A stretch of DNA of 64,000 nt from Chrysomallon squamiferum (GCA_012295275.1 CM022672.1:22203128-22267127); one strand, 5' to 3'; positions 38,871 through 51,910 are shown, counted from the stretch's first letter. Notes: generated by a model from the sequence alone, not told the origin. A program made the numbers and translations.

Positions 38871-39135
38871 TTTCCTCCTTTGGTGTCAGAGCACTTTGTT
38901 CATCTCTTTATCAGTAGCGTGTTGCAAATCAATCGTAAGCGATCGAATTTGGTTTCCATTCGATTATCTGCGACATCCAGTGCAGATAACACACACGAAA
39001 TGGACCTCTAATTGGTAATAGCTGTCAGGGAGCATGTCAGCCATGTGTAAACGTAATCTTTTGCAACCGATATTCCTCTTAGCTTTGATTTAGTGTTCCG
39101 TTATTGAGACAGTGTAACGTACGTGTTTTCTTAAA
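38871..39135. other. balanced-composition island
   Basis: Single-copy balanced DNA with a TAATTGG homeodomain-type site near 39009 and CTGTCAGG close by (TALE-type TGTCA). Candidate conserved non-coding element. Confidence 0.4.
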
Positions 39136-39379
39136 CAAGCCGTTGATTGTTTAAATAATATCAGGGTGTTTTAGGTGGGTTTTTTTTTTTTTTAATGTAT
39201 TTAATTATCTTTTCATCCACAAATAATATCACCTTCTAAATGACGTGATACAGAATCACGATCTTTATTTTAGTTATCAGAAATTAGCTGAGAAAATGTG
39301 TTCTTGAAATAAATCACCGAATAAATGTTTTTTACTATGACCTTTGTCTTAAGCATTCTTTACCTATCTCTTTCTATAA

Positions 39380-39410
<31 letters not shown>

Positions 39411-40117
39411 TCTAAATGAAAAGTTTCTAAAGAGTACAAACATTAAGAACAAAATGTCTATATCGATTGTTAAATGTTTTATTATATGTCATCATTTTGC
39501 CAACTCTCCGTTTTAGCGTATACACATTCCAGTTAAAAATACTTAGAACCAAATCCAAAATAAATTAATTCATTCAATATCTGAAACCAAAACGAATTTC
39601 TAGATTTACCGTCTTTATTTCTACATCCTCAGTAAGAAAAGTGTGTGTGTGTGTGTATAAATATATAGATATCATTAATCGTTATCAAAAACTGTTTCTC
39701 CTAAATGGCCTTAAAATATGTATGAAAAATCCGTTGCCATGACTAATGAAGCAGAACAAAGCGAAAAGACGCGAAGTGAAAGAGTTTATTTCTGTAAGAA
39801 ATCGATGTGAAATTTAACGTCACCACTCGATGTTTGTTGTGTTTGCGCCACGTGAAGACTAATCAGAATTTCATTTTGTTTCATAATGCAACGGAAATTT
39901 GCAGCGCGACTTTTTGAAGTAAACTTTTATCTCGAATGGCCAAAAAGAATAGTTAAAAACAAAACAAAATAATCAAAAGCTCGTGTACCTTTTTTTTATG
40001 TCTTTATCCTTTTTTTTTTTTTTTTTTTTCCAGTTATTTTTATTATTACTATTATGTTGCATTAATCATATTTCTAATTGCAATATAGAGTTTAAAAGTG
40101 TTTAATTAAAAAAGAGT
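39136..40117. other. gene-free stretch with minor repeats
   Basis: T run at 39178-39193, TA run at 39380-39408, short GT at 39643-39657, T run at 40011-40030. 39730-39930 is balanced and includes CCACGTGA near 39850. No gene recognised. Confidence 0.7.
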
Positions 40118-40171
40118 ATGTGTGTGTGTCTGTATGTGTGTCTGTATGTGTGTGTGTGTGTCTGTGTGTGT
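40118..40171. repeat. GT-rich microsatellite
   Basis: GT dinucleotides with regular CTGTATG interruptions. Confidence 0.93.
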
Positions 40172-40521
40172 TTGTGGTTACGTCAGCCTATCTTTCTGTA
40201 TGTAATGAATGATTATAATTGTTAGTGTATCTTGAATGTGTGGGTGTGTTCGTAAATCGTCATAATAAGTATTCATCATCAGTATTTTCACATACAGGTC
40301 TAATGATCTGAATATTCGAGCCGTGCATATTCCTGTGTCTGCATGTGTAACTGTGTTTATACATGGTATTGTGTGGAAGATAATATCTTGAATCACTGTA
40401 CACGAAGGAATGTCTCAGTCTGAGTGATTTCCGTGGATTATAAGTATTTCAGCGTACGATGAGATTAAGCACATCCGTGCCAATAACCATAAAACTTTTA
40501 TATACTCTGCTGTAAAAATAG
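40172..40521. other. gene-free unique stretch
   Basis: Single-copy DNA. No gene recognised. Confidence 0.7.
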
Positions 40522-40850
40522 TTTCTGAAGGGTAAGAACATTAAAATGGAAATGTCCATGTACGCTGCTACATATATACACACACGCACATACACATGCA
40601 AATACACACACATGCACACACATAAATACTTTCTGAAGAGTAAAACCACTAAAATGGAAATGTCCATGTACGCTGCTACATATACACACACGCACATACA
40701 CACACACATGCACACACATAAATACTTTCTGAAGAGTAAAACCACTAAAATGGAAATGTCCATGTACGCTGCTACATATACACACACGCACATACACATG
40801 CAAATACACACACATGCGCACATTCGCACACACATTATACGTATAAACAC
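40522..40850. repeat. ~100-bp tandem repeat with CA-rich half, three copies
   Basis: Units start at 40522, 40630 and 40726, so lengths are 108 and 96. Each begins TTTCTGAAGAGTAAAACCAC, goes through AAATGGAAATGTCCATGTAC and GCTGCTACATA, and ends in an AC-rich half. Copies 2 and 3 are nearly identical in the non-CA half; copy 1 has three or four substitutions there. The 12-base difference lies in the AC-rich half. Open frames on both strands (about 114-135 codons) result. Confidence 0.96.
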
Positions 40851-41480
<630 letters not shown>

Positions 41481-41870
41481 AAAAATTATATCTTATTTCT
41501 TATTATTTTTATTTCTGTAGGTTTCTTTATATATGTGTGTTTCTGACTGTCTATCTGTCTGTCTATATGTCTGTCTGTTTCTATTTTAGGGGTATAAAGA
41601 TTGGTAATTATTTTATTTCTTTGAAATGCGTGTATTTCAAAAATATGTTTTAATTAGGTTAAACTATAGAGTATGTGTTATTTTTACTTTCTGTCTATCA
41701 TGATATCTGCACATTTGTGTATTTTCATTTGCCTTTTGGAATTTACACTATGTGAATGTACCATTTTGTCATTTTTTCATCGTCATAAACAAATAATTAT
41801 ATTTTTGTAATGTGTTGAAAGTTTAATTCCTTATTAGACGTATTTTATTAATTTATTATTTATTTATTTA
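41481..41870. other. gene-free AT-rich stretch
   Basis: Single-copy with a CTGTCTAT patch at 41545-41585. No gene recognised. Confidence 0.75.
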
Positions 41871-41923
41871 TACATCTGTCTGTCTATTGTCTATCTATTA
41901 ATGTATATATATGTATCGATCTG

Positions 41924-41965
<42 letters not shown>

Positions 41966-42243
41966 CATCCATTTAGGTATTTACCTACTTAATCATATCA
42001 TTCTTATTTAATATGGAAATGCCCAGATAATATGAACTTTATATATCCTTAATTGCATGTATATTTGTATACTTATCTGTCTCTTTATTTATTTATTTAT
42101 CTGTATATCTATCTATGCGTATAGCTATCTATCTGTCTGCCTATCTATATCTATCGGTCTATCTGTCTATCTACCTATTTATCTATCTTTATATCTTCTA
42201 TCTATCTGTCAGTCTGTCTGTCTATGTATCTATCTTCTATCTA

Positions 42244-42274
<31 letters not shown>

Positions 42275-42336
42275 TCTGTCTACCTGTCCTCTCTCTGTCT
42301 GTCTGTCTATGTATCTATCTTCTATCTATCTATCTA

Positions 42337-42368
<32 letters not shown>

Positions 42369-42418
42369 TCTATCTATCTGTCTGTATGTCTGTCTATCTA
42401 TCTATCTTCTATATATCG

Positions 42419-42454
<36 letters not shown>

Positions 42455-42533
42455 TCTATCTATCAATCTGTCTGACTATCTATCTATTTTCTACCTATCT
42501 ATCTATATGTCTGTCTTACTATCTATATATCTA

Positions 42534-42564
<31 letters not shown>

Positions 42565-42785
42565 TTTATCTATCAATCTGTCTATCTATCTATTTTCTAT
42601 CTATCTATCTATGTCTGTCTTTCTATCTATATATCTGTCTGTCTGTCTGTCTATCTATCCATCTATCTTTATATCTTCTATCTATCTATCTATCTGTCTA
42701 TCTGTCAGTCTATCTACCCATGTATCTATATTCTATCTATATGTCTGTCTGTCTGTCTACATATCTGATCTATCTATCTGTTCTT
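41871..42785. repeat. CTAT/CTGT tetranucleotide array with higher-order units (~900 bp)
   Basis: CTAT and CTGT tetramers dominate. From about 42180 to 42700 the phase-breaking block ATCTTCTATCTATC recurs every few tens of bases between CTGT-rich and CTAT-rich parts, so the array is built from longer units. Frames of up to 282 codons (Leu-Ser-Ile-Tyr repeats) are repeat translation. Confidence 0.97.
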
Positions 42786-43060
42786 TCTGTCATTTTTCAC
42801 ACCTTGTCGTATGTCCTTCGTTTTACCTACAGCATGATTATCTATTTCAAATTGTTAATTACACTGGCGAGTGCATGTCCATTGTCGGCTTATTCCCAGC
42901 TGTAGAATACGTTGAGTACATAACGCGATATTTGAAGTGACGGCTCCGAGGTATTTCCCGCGTGTGTTCATATCTGGAGTGGACCGTATTTGAGATAAAA
43001 GCGAGTTTAATCCGATAAAAGTTCTAATCTCGACTGATTTCCCTTCTGGAAGTAGAGGAT
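42786..43060. other. balanced-composition island, candidate regulatory element
   Basis: About 270 bases of single-copy balanced DNA between two long simple-repeat arrays. It contains TTAATCCGATAAAAG near 43008, with a TAATCC site of the Bicoid/Otx type. No recognised gene. Confidence 0.4.
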
Positions 43061-43400
43061 TATTTATTTATCATTGCTGTTGTTCTTGTTGTTGCTGTTG
43101 TTGTCATCGTTGTCATCGTTGTCATTATTATTGTCATTATTATTGTTATTATTATTACTATTAGTATTACTACTACTGCTACTACTACTACTACTACGAC
43201 AACTACTACGCCAGTACTACTGCTCTACTGCCACTGCTACCATTAGCACCCTAATATTACTGATACTAATATTAAAACTACAGTCATCATCATCATTATC
43301 ATAATTACCAGTATTATTATTGCTATTACAACTAGTACTGTACTACTACTACTATTATCAGTACTTCTACTAATACTTCTTGTCGTTGTTTATATAAACT
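43061..43400. repeat. GTT/ATT/ACT trinucleotide tract
   Basis: GTT and GTC triplets, then ATT, then ACT triplets, ending in imperfect ATT/ACT. Confidence 0.93.
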
Positions 43401-43496
43401 AGAAATATAAGCATACCGGCTGAACTATGACTTGTGTAGTTTCTACTAACTGGATGATAAAAATTTGGCAAAATAAGCTGTGGAATTCTTAAACTG

Positions 43497-43534
<38 letters not shown>

Positions 43535-43995
43535 GAATTTAGATACAGCAGCGTATATACGAGTAAATACGGTATGTTTGAAAAAATAAAGCTAGCTTTT
43601 GGATAATATCTTAAATCTTTTTTTTCTCTTTCTCTCAACTGCGACAAATCATAAACTCTCGTCACATGAATAATGAGTTTTGTTGGAACTGCCATGGACT
43701 CTATGCAGAGGAACTGAATTGAATCAAGCAAGTACTGAAATATGCCATGACGGCACGCAAAAACGAAAAGTCAGTTATGTCCCAGATCATACACTGATTG
43801 AGCCGAGGTCAGTGAGTACGAGTCGAGGCAGGGAACAGCTAAGCAGGTGTAAAATAAATAGAAGTAAATGATTATTTTTCTGTTTACTGATGATTTAATT
43901 CACCGTGTGTATGTCGTTATGTATTTGGATTATTTTTGAAAATATTCTAGTCTACTTGTTTTTTACATGGGACCTGTTGAGACTAAACAATTTTA
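43401..43995. other. gene-free stretch with T run
   Basis: T run at 43501-43529. 43680-43860 is balanced single-copy DNA. No gene recognised. Confidence 0.7.
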
Positions 43996-44009
43996 AAAAA
44001 ATAATAATA

Positions 44010-44074
<65 letters not shown>

Positions 44075-44300
44075 CATGAAAGACATAAATAAGTAAATAA
44101 ATAAATAAATAAACAAATAAATAGATAAATAAATGAACAAACAAATAAATAAATAAATAATTCAAATATACGAATAAATAAATAAAATAAAATAAAACAA
44201 ACACATAAACAAATAAATAAAATAAAATGAACAAAAAACAGAAAACAAAGAAATAAATAAACAAATAAACAAACAAACAAACAAAATTATAAATAAATAA
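43996..44300. repeat. (AAT)n and AAAT/AAAC tetranucleotide array
   Basis: Pure AAT triplets at 44015-44072, then AAAT and AAAC tetramers with short interruptions to 44297. Confidence 0.98.
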
Positions 44301-45157
44301 ACTAGAAGTTAGAACTATTCAGTACACTATAATCGGTCACCATCTCGTTAAATGTTAACAGTATGAATGCATAGAGTCAAATCCAAATGTAAAATACACA
44401 GTACTGTAACAGCTTGAATGAAATTGAGCCCTAGAGTGTGCAGAAACCATTTAACGTATTTCTAATTCAGACTTATAATTACATTTTCCTAATTATCCTT
44501 CGTACAGTTTGAATTAATGTTTACGAGAGCAAAATAGTGAAATTAAAAACAAAAATAGCACCACGCACGAAAACCATTCTGTTTGATTACGAAATTTAAA
44601 TAAATGATAATAATAAAATGAGGGAAATGTTGACTGTCCTGTATTTAAATTAATATGCGTTTTCAATTAATCATGGAATTAGTACATTTTAATGTGTCTC
44701 ATTCAGTAGCGTCACGAACTAAATTAATATTGATATCCCTAAATTCATTTCCAGTTAATAACAGATACAAAACGAGATATTTTATCACATATTTCATAAA
44801 ACAGATAACAGTGACACTGTTCTGTTGCTTTTGCGTTGTTTTGTTTTAGTTTCTCTTTGTTGTCGTATCCATTTGTTGGGTTTTTTTTGTGTTTCTTTCT
44901 TTTTCATTTATTTCATTTTTTTTTTTTTTTTCATTTTCTCTTTTTGTTCTTTGTTTTTAAATTATAGTATCGCATGAAATTAATTTATCAGAGAGAATAT
45001 GGTATTATTTTTTTTTTACTGGAATATAAAACTATCCTTGAGATAAAGCAACAGCTGGGTGAACGAATATATGGATCTGTTTGTTTGGAGTATCTAATTA
45101 CATATCTAAATTAGAAATACACGAGAGTTTCTATGATCAGGGAGATAAAGGTGGGCG

Positions 45158-45159
<2 letters not shown>
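44301..45159. other. gene-free AT-rich stretch
   Basis: Single-copy AT-rich DNA, T-rich at 44880-44945 and 45006-45019. No gene recognised. Confidence 0.75.

Positions 45160-45237
<78 letters not shown>
45160..45237. repeat. (GA)n microsatellite
   Basis: Pure GA for about 77 bases. Confidence 0.99.
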
Positions 45238-45243
<6 letters not shown>

Positions 45244-46113
45244 TTTTTTGTTTTGAAAGAAGTTTCGGCTTCGATACTGAATTTTTTGTTTTTGTTTTGT
45301 TTTTTTCGACTTGTTGTTTTTTTTCATTTATATATGTTTATGTATGTCTTCGATGTGTTTGTATGTATTTTTTTTTTGAATATTTTGATTAGACGGGACA
45401 TAGACGATTTTCTGGTGCAGAAGGACTTGTTGTTTTTTCTGTTTATTTGTTTAATTTCCATGTTTGTACATTTGTATATATATACGTAAGCATGTATGTA
45501 TATATGAATGTATGTATGGATGGACGGATGGATGTGTGTATGTGTCGATCTGTTTATGCATACACGCAAGTCTGTACATCTGAGAGCTCCAAAAGATAAA
45601 GATATCATTACCTCTTTCGGCTAACTCATAATACATCCAACAACACTCGTATGATTCGCATAAAAGAAAGACCTGTAAGATTTCAGAAAACATCCACTCC
45701 ATCCCTCGTTCCAACACCCGTGTCGTACAATTAACAAACACACAAAAGCCAGCCTCGTTCTCGTGCAGGTTTTCAATTATTTGCCAGCATAAAACTGAAC
45801 GTGATGACTAGCGGTAACGGAAACCTGTTTCACAAATACAATGTAAGCTTCATTACTGATGATTAGGTTTTCGCAAACGTGAATAATTGTAAAGAAAATA
45901 GTATATTAAAAAAATTCGACGCGGGCATCTTGGTAACCATAACGACATGACGGCAGATTTGTAACAGTCTCGTTGTTGGTAAGATTTGTTTTTCGGTCTA
46001 GTTCGTGATTTCAGTGTGAACTTAATTACACGTCTTAGCTGAAAGATGAAGAAGTAAGATATAGAAGCAAAATGATATTTTATTTTATGTTATTTTATTT
46101 TATTTTATAAAAG
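45238..46113. other. gene-free stretch
   Basis: T-rich at 45285-45385, TATG-like at 45475-45560, then single-copy balanced DNA (45600-46050). A TTTTA-type run lies at 46076-46110. No gene recognised. Confidence 0.7.
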
Positions 46114-46135
46114 GTAGATAGATAGACAGTCACAC

Positions 46136-46174
<39 letters not shown>

Positions 46175-46416
46175 CAGACAAACACACAGTCACACAGACA
46201 CACATATAGATAGGAGAGAGAGAGCGAGAGAGAGAGAGAGAGAAAGAAAGAAAGACAGACAAACAGAAAGACTGACAAACAGACAAACAGACAGATACAT
46301 AGATAGATAGACAGATACATACAAACATACATACATACATACATAGAGAGAAAGACAGTCAGAAAGCCAGTCAGAAAGACAGATGGATAAACAGAAAGAC
46401 AGACAGATAGACAGAA

Positions 46417-46450
<34 letters not shown>

Positions 46451-46451
46451 A
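46114..46451. repeat. GATA/GACA/GA array with ATAC patch
   Basis: GATA tetramers, a GA-rich patch (46213-46245), GACA/AAAC tetramers and a short ATAC run (46316-46344) make a mixed array of the same family as the one at 1191. Confidence 0.95.
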
Positions 46452-46656
46452 TTAATAGATAGCAGTCGCTGTGTGTATGTTGTTTTTACACGGTATCGGT
46501 GATGTCAGTTTTTATCTGAATATATCTGTTTTTGCATTTATATTAATAAAACACCTGACTAAGCTCATACTGACTGGACACAGATGTTGCCAGTTCTTGA
46601 GATTAGTATTAATATTTGTGTGTATATAAGTATATATAAAAGGTGTGATATTAACA
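46452..46656. other. spacer upstream of tRNA
   Basis: Single-copy DNA. A TATATAA stretch at about 46633-46640 lies about 20 bases before the tRNA; A-T-rich 5' flanks can assist TFIIIB placement, but this may be chance. Confidence 0.5.
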
Positions 46657-46663
46657 GGGGATA

Positions 46664-46674
46664 TAGCTCAGTGG
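46664..46674 (+). promoter_or_regulatory. internal A box of tRNA-Cys
   Basis: TAGCTCAGTGG matches the Pol III type 2 A-box consensus TRGCNNAGYNGG apart from the one-base shorter D loop. It is bound by TFIIIC. Confidence 0.85.
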
Positions 46675-46706
46675 TAGAGCATTCGACTGCAGATCGAGAG
46701 GTCCCC

Positions 46707-46717
46707 GGTTCGAACCC
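46707..46717 (+). promoter_or_regulatory. internal B box of tRNA-Cys
   Basis: GGTTCGAACCC is a perfect B box (GGTTCGANTCC type), the main TFIIIC contact, and forms the T arm in the RNA. Confidence 0.9.
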
Positions 46718-46737
46718 GGGTGTCCCCTACGTTAAAC

Positions 46738-46754
46738 TTTTATTAATTCTTTTT
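46738..46754 (+). terminator. Pol III terminator T runs
   Basis: TTTT at 46738-46741, about 10 bases after the tRNA 3' end, with a backup TTTTT at 46750-46754. Short T runs on the non-template strand end Pol III transcription. Confidence 0.75.
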
Positions 46755-47137
46755 GTGTTCTGCGTTCCTCGCTCTCGGTCTCTCTCTTTTTTCTTTTCTT
46801 TCCTAATCCGTTAAGTAGACCGTGTTCTTCTGAATATCTTAGTACAAAGTAAAGCTTAGACGGAGGAAAAAGTCTTTGTTTCTGCCAGTCGAATTTTCTT
46901 GTCAGAGGACAGTAAGAAAACCTGATTAATTACACTGACCATCCCCACCTTTTATCCCAGCACTTCATCAAAATGTCAAATGTCGACTTGGAAATCTCTT
47001 AATTTTCGCGCATCCTAAATCAGTAGTATTGTATTACACTGATATCCTTAATGAATTTCTCCTTGTATGTTTTATTATTATTTTCTGTTTTTTTCTTTTT
47101 TTTTTTTTTTTCGTTTTTATTTTATTTTTATTTTTAT

Positions 47138-47171
<34 letters not shown>

Positions 47172-47488
47172 CATTAGATCAGGTATATTTCATTTAAGTT
47201 TAATTATTTCAAAATCAAAGAGTTATTTTTAATTCGTTTCAGATGAAAGACAAAAGTGATATTTAATTTATATACTTCCAATATTACGTCATATATATTG
47301 TGACGTCACAAAACCTGAAAATTAATACATTAGTATGTAAATTTAAGCAAAAGCGATTGCAGGTACAATGCAGAATTTAAAAGCAGCGATTACTCAGATT
47401 ATTTTAGGTGAGATTTACCGAAGACTCTTTCATTGTGGAACAGCAACTTACAGAACTGTATTCCAAACGAATGTAACAGTAAGATTTC

Positions 47489-47492
<4 letters not shown>
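46755..47492. other. gene-free stretch with T runs and two CRE-type sites
   Basis: T runs at about 47095-47110 and 47138-47171. ATTACGTCAT (47284-47292) and the perfect TGACGTCA (47301-47308) lie within 25 bases of each other. Otherwise AT-rich single-copy DNA. Confidence 0.65.

Positions 47493-47554
<62 letters not shown>
47493..47554. repeat. (ATT)n microsatellite
   Basis: Pure ATT triplets, about 61 bases. Confidence 0.99.
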
Positions 47555-48334
<780 letters not shown>

Positions 48335-48430
48335 TATTGACAGTGGAGAATAAAACTGATTATCTCTATTGATTAAAAAATTTATAACATTATAAATGGC
48401 AACGAAGATAATGAATAACGTGTAATGAGT
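48335..48430. other. short AT-rich spacer
   Basis: Single-copy AT-rich sequence between the inverted-repeat element and the next GA tract. Confidence 0.7.
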
Positions 48431-48479
48431 TACAGAGAGAGGGAGACAGAATGAGAGACAGAGACACAGAGAGAGAGAC

Positions 48480-48539
<60 letters not shown>
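48431..48539. repeat. GA-rich microsatellite
   Basis: GAGACA-type imperfect repeat passing into pure (GA)n at about 48486-48538. Confidence 0.98.
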
Positions 48540-48970
48540 GCACAGATAGTATTAAAATGGCTTATTGTGGTTTTGACAGGTGTTTATTTGATATTTATAT
48601 CTCAGTGTTCTATCGTTTATGTTGAAGACATGTCAGCTACGACAAATTTATATAAAAGAAAATGTAAGACATTACCGTCGTTTCTCTGTTCCGATTGATA
48701 TCTGGCAAAATTTTAAATTACTTTGCCGAGTTTTAATCGCGTCTGCCGTTAAACATCTGATTGAAAGCCCCCAGTTATTTCCCAAGTTTGTAATAAATCA
48801 GCCGTTTTCTTACTGCCAGAGACTGGCGATCAAATGAAGACGTTAGTGCTTACGATGGCCTAATTAACAATCAGACATTGAAATTATCTTCGCCATAATC
48901 TGATATTTTGGTCAATTTGCTGAAGCGTTTATGAATATTTCCGAAGGATGACCCGAACAAAAGTGCTTTG
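48540..48970. other. island with homeodomain-type sites, candidate enhancer
   Basis: Single-copy DNA of moderate GC content from about 48660 to 48960. CCTAATTAACAATCAG at about 48859 combines a TAATTA core with an ACAAT Sox-type core. A 72-codon frame (48619-48837) has normal composition but no known domain. The role is inferred. Confidence 0.4.
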
Positions 48971-49085
48971 CATATGTCCTCTTTGTTATAATCACAGTTA
49001 TTATTTTTACATAAGTCACACTTCAGATTGGCCTTTTTTTTTTTTTTTTACACTGTTACATAAAAGTCATGCATCATACTGTTAT
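48971..49085. other. short AT-rich spacer
   Basis: T run at 49033-49050; nothing else recognised. Confidence 0.75.
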
Positions 49086-49305
49086 TATTATATATCCATT
49101 TAACTAATTCTGCTTCTACTGCTATTACCACAGCTACATCAATTAAAAACAATATTTTAGAACTACTGCCACTTCCACCACTATTTCAACCAATAATAAT
49201 GGTGCGTTTAGAAGTAATGGTCGCGGTGGTAGTAACAGTACTTACAGTAGTAGTAATAGTAGTAGTAGTAGTAGTAGTAGAAGTAGTAGTAGTAGTAGTA
49301 GTAGC

Positions 49306-49337
<32 letters not shown>

Positions 49338-49395
49338 CATTAGAAATAATAGTAGTAGTAGTAATAGTGGTAGCAGCAATAGCATCATCAAAAAG
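49086..49395. repeat. ACT- then AGT-rich trinucleotide tract
   Basis: Loose ACT-rich DNA (49110-49190) is followed by AGT triplets, nearly pure at 49240-49375. Confidence 0.95.
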
Positions 49396-49699
49396 CAATA
49401 CAATAACTCATTCGTTTACACGGATTTTTGTCTCTATTCATGAGTTCTATAAATTAAAGATTTACTAAATAATAATTTGTATTTTAGTACCGTGTGTCCT
49501 GGATTCCGTTACTTTAACAGTATATAAAAGTACATTATGCAAATGCCAAGAGTTCCATACATTATTAGTTTCTTTATAATTTATGTCCATATTTATTATT
49601 TATCAGTGGATTCCAAACAGATTGTTCGACAGATATGATACCGTGAGTGATGAACGAGATTATTTGGTTGTTTTGTACAAACTGTACAGTCGAGTTGCT
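49396..49699. other. gene-free AT-rich stretch
   Basis: Single-copy AT-rich sequence. No gene recognised. Confidence 0.75.
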
Positions 49700-49727
49700 T
49701 TGTTGTTTTGTTGTTGTTGTTTTTTTG

Positions 49728-49765
<38 letters not shown>

Positions 49766-49766
49766 T

Positions 49767-49822
<56 letters not shown>
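49700..49822. repeat. (GTT)n microsatellite
   Basis: GTT triplets with two T-run interruptions. Frames read as Gln, Asn, Thr, Leu, Val or Cys runs. Confidence 0.98.
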
Positions 49823-49824
<2 letters not shown>

Positions 49825-50120
49825 AAACTGTAGGTTAATGATATCACGAGGTATGGAGAGTCGAAAGACAAACCAAACATGCTGCGTACTTTGTGTTTTT
49901 TTCCATTTCTGCAATATTTTCCTGTGTGTGAGTCTGTGTAATTGTGCACGCTTGTAGAGGAAATAAAAACGTTTGATTACTTAAAAATGTGAAATTCATT
50001 ATTACGTCATAATCTGCAGGAAATCAGTGTGTGAACTAACCTTACGATAATAACTGTATAGAGAAATACTGCTTTGAACGAACGAAAGAAGAATCTGAAT
50101 GGAAATAATGTTTTCTTGTC
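49823..50120. other. gene-free stretch
   Basis: Single-copy AT-rich DNA, no gene recognised. Confidence 0.75.
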
Positions 50121-50400
50121 TGTTTCGAATTCTATTTCCTCTTCTTTCTTTTCTTCTTTTTCTTCTTTTCTTTTACTTCTTCTTCTTCTTTACAATCTTC
50201 TTCCTAGCCATCATCAGTTTCTTCTCTTCGTTTTCACAAATTCATCGTTATCACATTATTTTTATTTTTTCATTTTTTCATTTTTTTCTCCTTCTTCTTT
50301 TTTCGCACCATCTTTTTCTCCTTTTTCTTTTTTCGCACCATCTTTTTCTCCTTCTGCACTTCTTTTTCTCCATGTTCTTCTTGAACAGAAAGTCTTTTAC
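50121..50400. repeat. TTC-rich polypyrimidine tract with 30-bp unit
   Basis: CTT/TTC-rich DNA throughout. A 30-base unit containing TTTTTCGCACCATC repeats at about 50282 and 50312, with a partial third copy to about 50360. Confidence 0.9.
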
Positions 50401-51200
50401 TCTTCCTTCACACAAAAAGTTTAAAACAAAAAAACAAAAACAAAAAACGAGTCTTAAACATGATGATCACTGAAGACCACAGTTCTGGAAGAAAACAAAC
50501 ACGATCTGCATTCCCTGACGGTAACAGATACGACAGCGTATCAACGTGGCCTGTTATCATTGCTATTTACACAACCTCGCGACTTAATACGTTTGTCACA
50601 ACGGTCATTATCAAGTTAAAGCAGACACGGACAGCAGATGATCCAAGCAAACAGTTCGAGTCTCCAAGCAAATATGATTTTGGCTTACGTAAACAGTTTA
50701 TCCGGTCATACCAGCATCCCAGCGCTTAACGCTACGCTTTCATGAAGCCACGAAGCAGCGAGTTCTTTTCAGGACTGTTTCCTTGTGATTAACAGTAGCG
50801 ACACGTTACACTGGAGAATGGAATCAAATAGCCAACTTTTGTGATCGTTAGAGAATCGGATTTATAAATTACTGCTAGTTTTCTTTTCAAATAGAAAAAT
50901 GAAGCCAGGGTAATGTTGTTGTTTTTTTTTTTAATTTGTTTAATATTTAATCTGTTGTAAATTAGAACTCGTTTGCAATTTAACAGTGATGTTGTTGAAT
51001 TGATATGTCAGGAATCAAGAGTTTTGTTTATTTATTTACTTTTTGTCGTAGTTCTCTTTGCGAGTTTTCTTTTTCTTTCTCTTTTCCCCCATATTCTTCA
51101 TGTTGTAATGTACTTTTGATCATTTATTATCAAAGAAGCCATAAAAAGTTTCTAAAGATTCAAAAAATTTACTCTGGTATTCATTTCTGAAATTAAAACT
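50401..51200. other. gene-free stretch with balanced segment
   Basis: Balanced single-copy DNA at about 50465-50800. The 89-codon frame at 50460-50729 has ordinary composition, begins with ATG but has no family I recognise. The rest is AT-rich. Confidence 0.6.
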
Positions 51201-51910
51201 CAATTACCGATAATAATAAAAAAAAAATAAAAGAATGTTAATTAATAGTGACTTTAAACAAATCTTTTTTTTTTTTAATCCTATAAAATGTCTAAAACAA
51301 AGACATTTTAAAAAAAAAAAAAAAAAATTATTTTTTTTAATTTAGAAAAGTATATCAGCAATTTAAAAGTTTATATAATTCATTTAACAGCATGTGCCAG
51401 ATCGTTATACTGTGAGAATGTTCTTTACAACTTTTAAATGAAGCTTGCGGTTTATTTCACGTAAAAAAAAAAAAAAAAAAAAAAATTTTTTTTTAAAAAA
51501 CATCGACAATTCTTCCAACCGAAAATAACTTTCTGCTCATACAAAAAGAACAGTAACACTATTCTGTCTAACGCAATAAACTGGCTGCGCTAATAATAAA
51601 CACGTCTGATCCTGTACGCGGACTTTCAATTACAGTTGTTGAGTATCAGGGGTGTGGACATAAATCGAAAATTACGTTTAGAGCTTCGTTTAAAAGAGAT
51701 TTGATGTTTCTTATCTGACACTTATTTTCAGTTCCTTGCAGTTCTTTGTCATTATGCGTAAACGACAGAAACGGTGGCGAGTCCGCATGCGGCAGGTTTT
51801 GAAACTTTCTGATGTTCTTTGCCATAACGTACAGCCCAGTTGTATGGCGATGACATTTCATATTTTCTAATGAACGTATGGGTGTTTATATTGTAAGTAA
51901 GTATTAAGAA
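51201..51910. other. AT-rich stretch with A/T runs, then unique DNA
   Basis: Facing A and T runs at 51310-51340 and 51464-51500 can fold back. 51560-51870 is balanced single-copy DNA; a 71-codon minus-strand frame (51646-51861) is not recognised. Confidence 0.65.

Larger units (their letters stand above)
46657..46728 (+). tRNA. tRNA-Cys (anticodon GCA)
   Basis: A complete 72-base cytosolic-type tRNA without intron. The acceptor arms GGGGATA (46657-46663) and TGTCCCC (46721-46727) pair, with one T-G. The D arm is GCTC/GAGC around a 7-base loop AGTGGTA. The anticodon arm 46682-46698 has loop CTGCAGA, anticodon GCA at 46689-46691. The variable loop is 5 bases and the T arm CCCGG-TTCGAAC-CCGGG is perfect. 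The unpaired base at position 73 is T, the discriminator expected for cysteine tRNAs. CCA is not encoded, as usual in eukaryotes. It charges cysteine and reads UGC and UGU codons in the cytosol. All arms pair, so it looks functional rather than a SINE head. It stands alone with no other tRNA nearby. The open frame through it (a Ser-Ser-Val-Val-Glu-His-type peptide) is a familiar mis-annotation of tRNA-Cys. Confidence 0.96.

Noticed and set aside
42057-42905. 282-codon open frame, the longest in the window
   Set aside because: It is the translation of the CTAT/CTGT array (Ser-Ile-Tyr-Leu repeats) with a short unique tail; no domain.
43501-43529. Long T/A runs as poly(A) tails of retroposed copies
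   Set aside because: No adjacent gene-like or LINE/SINE body and no target-site duplication could be seen for this or the other T/A runs.
46584-46814. 76-codon frame with normal-looking peptide
   Set aside because: It is the tRNA-Cys gene read as protein, a known annotation artefact.
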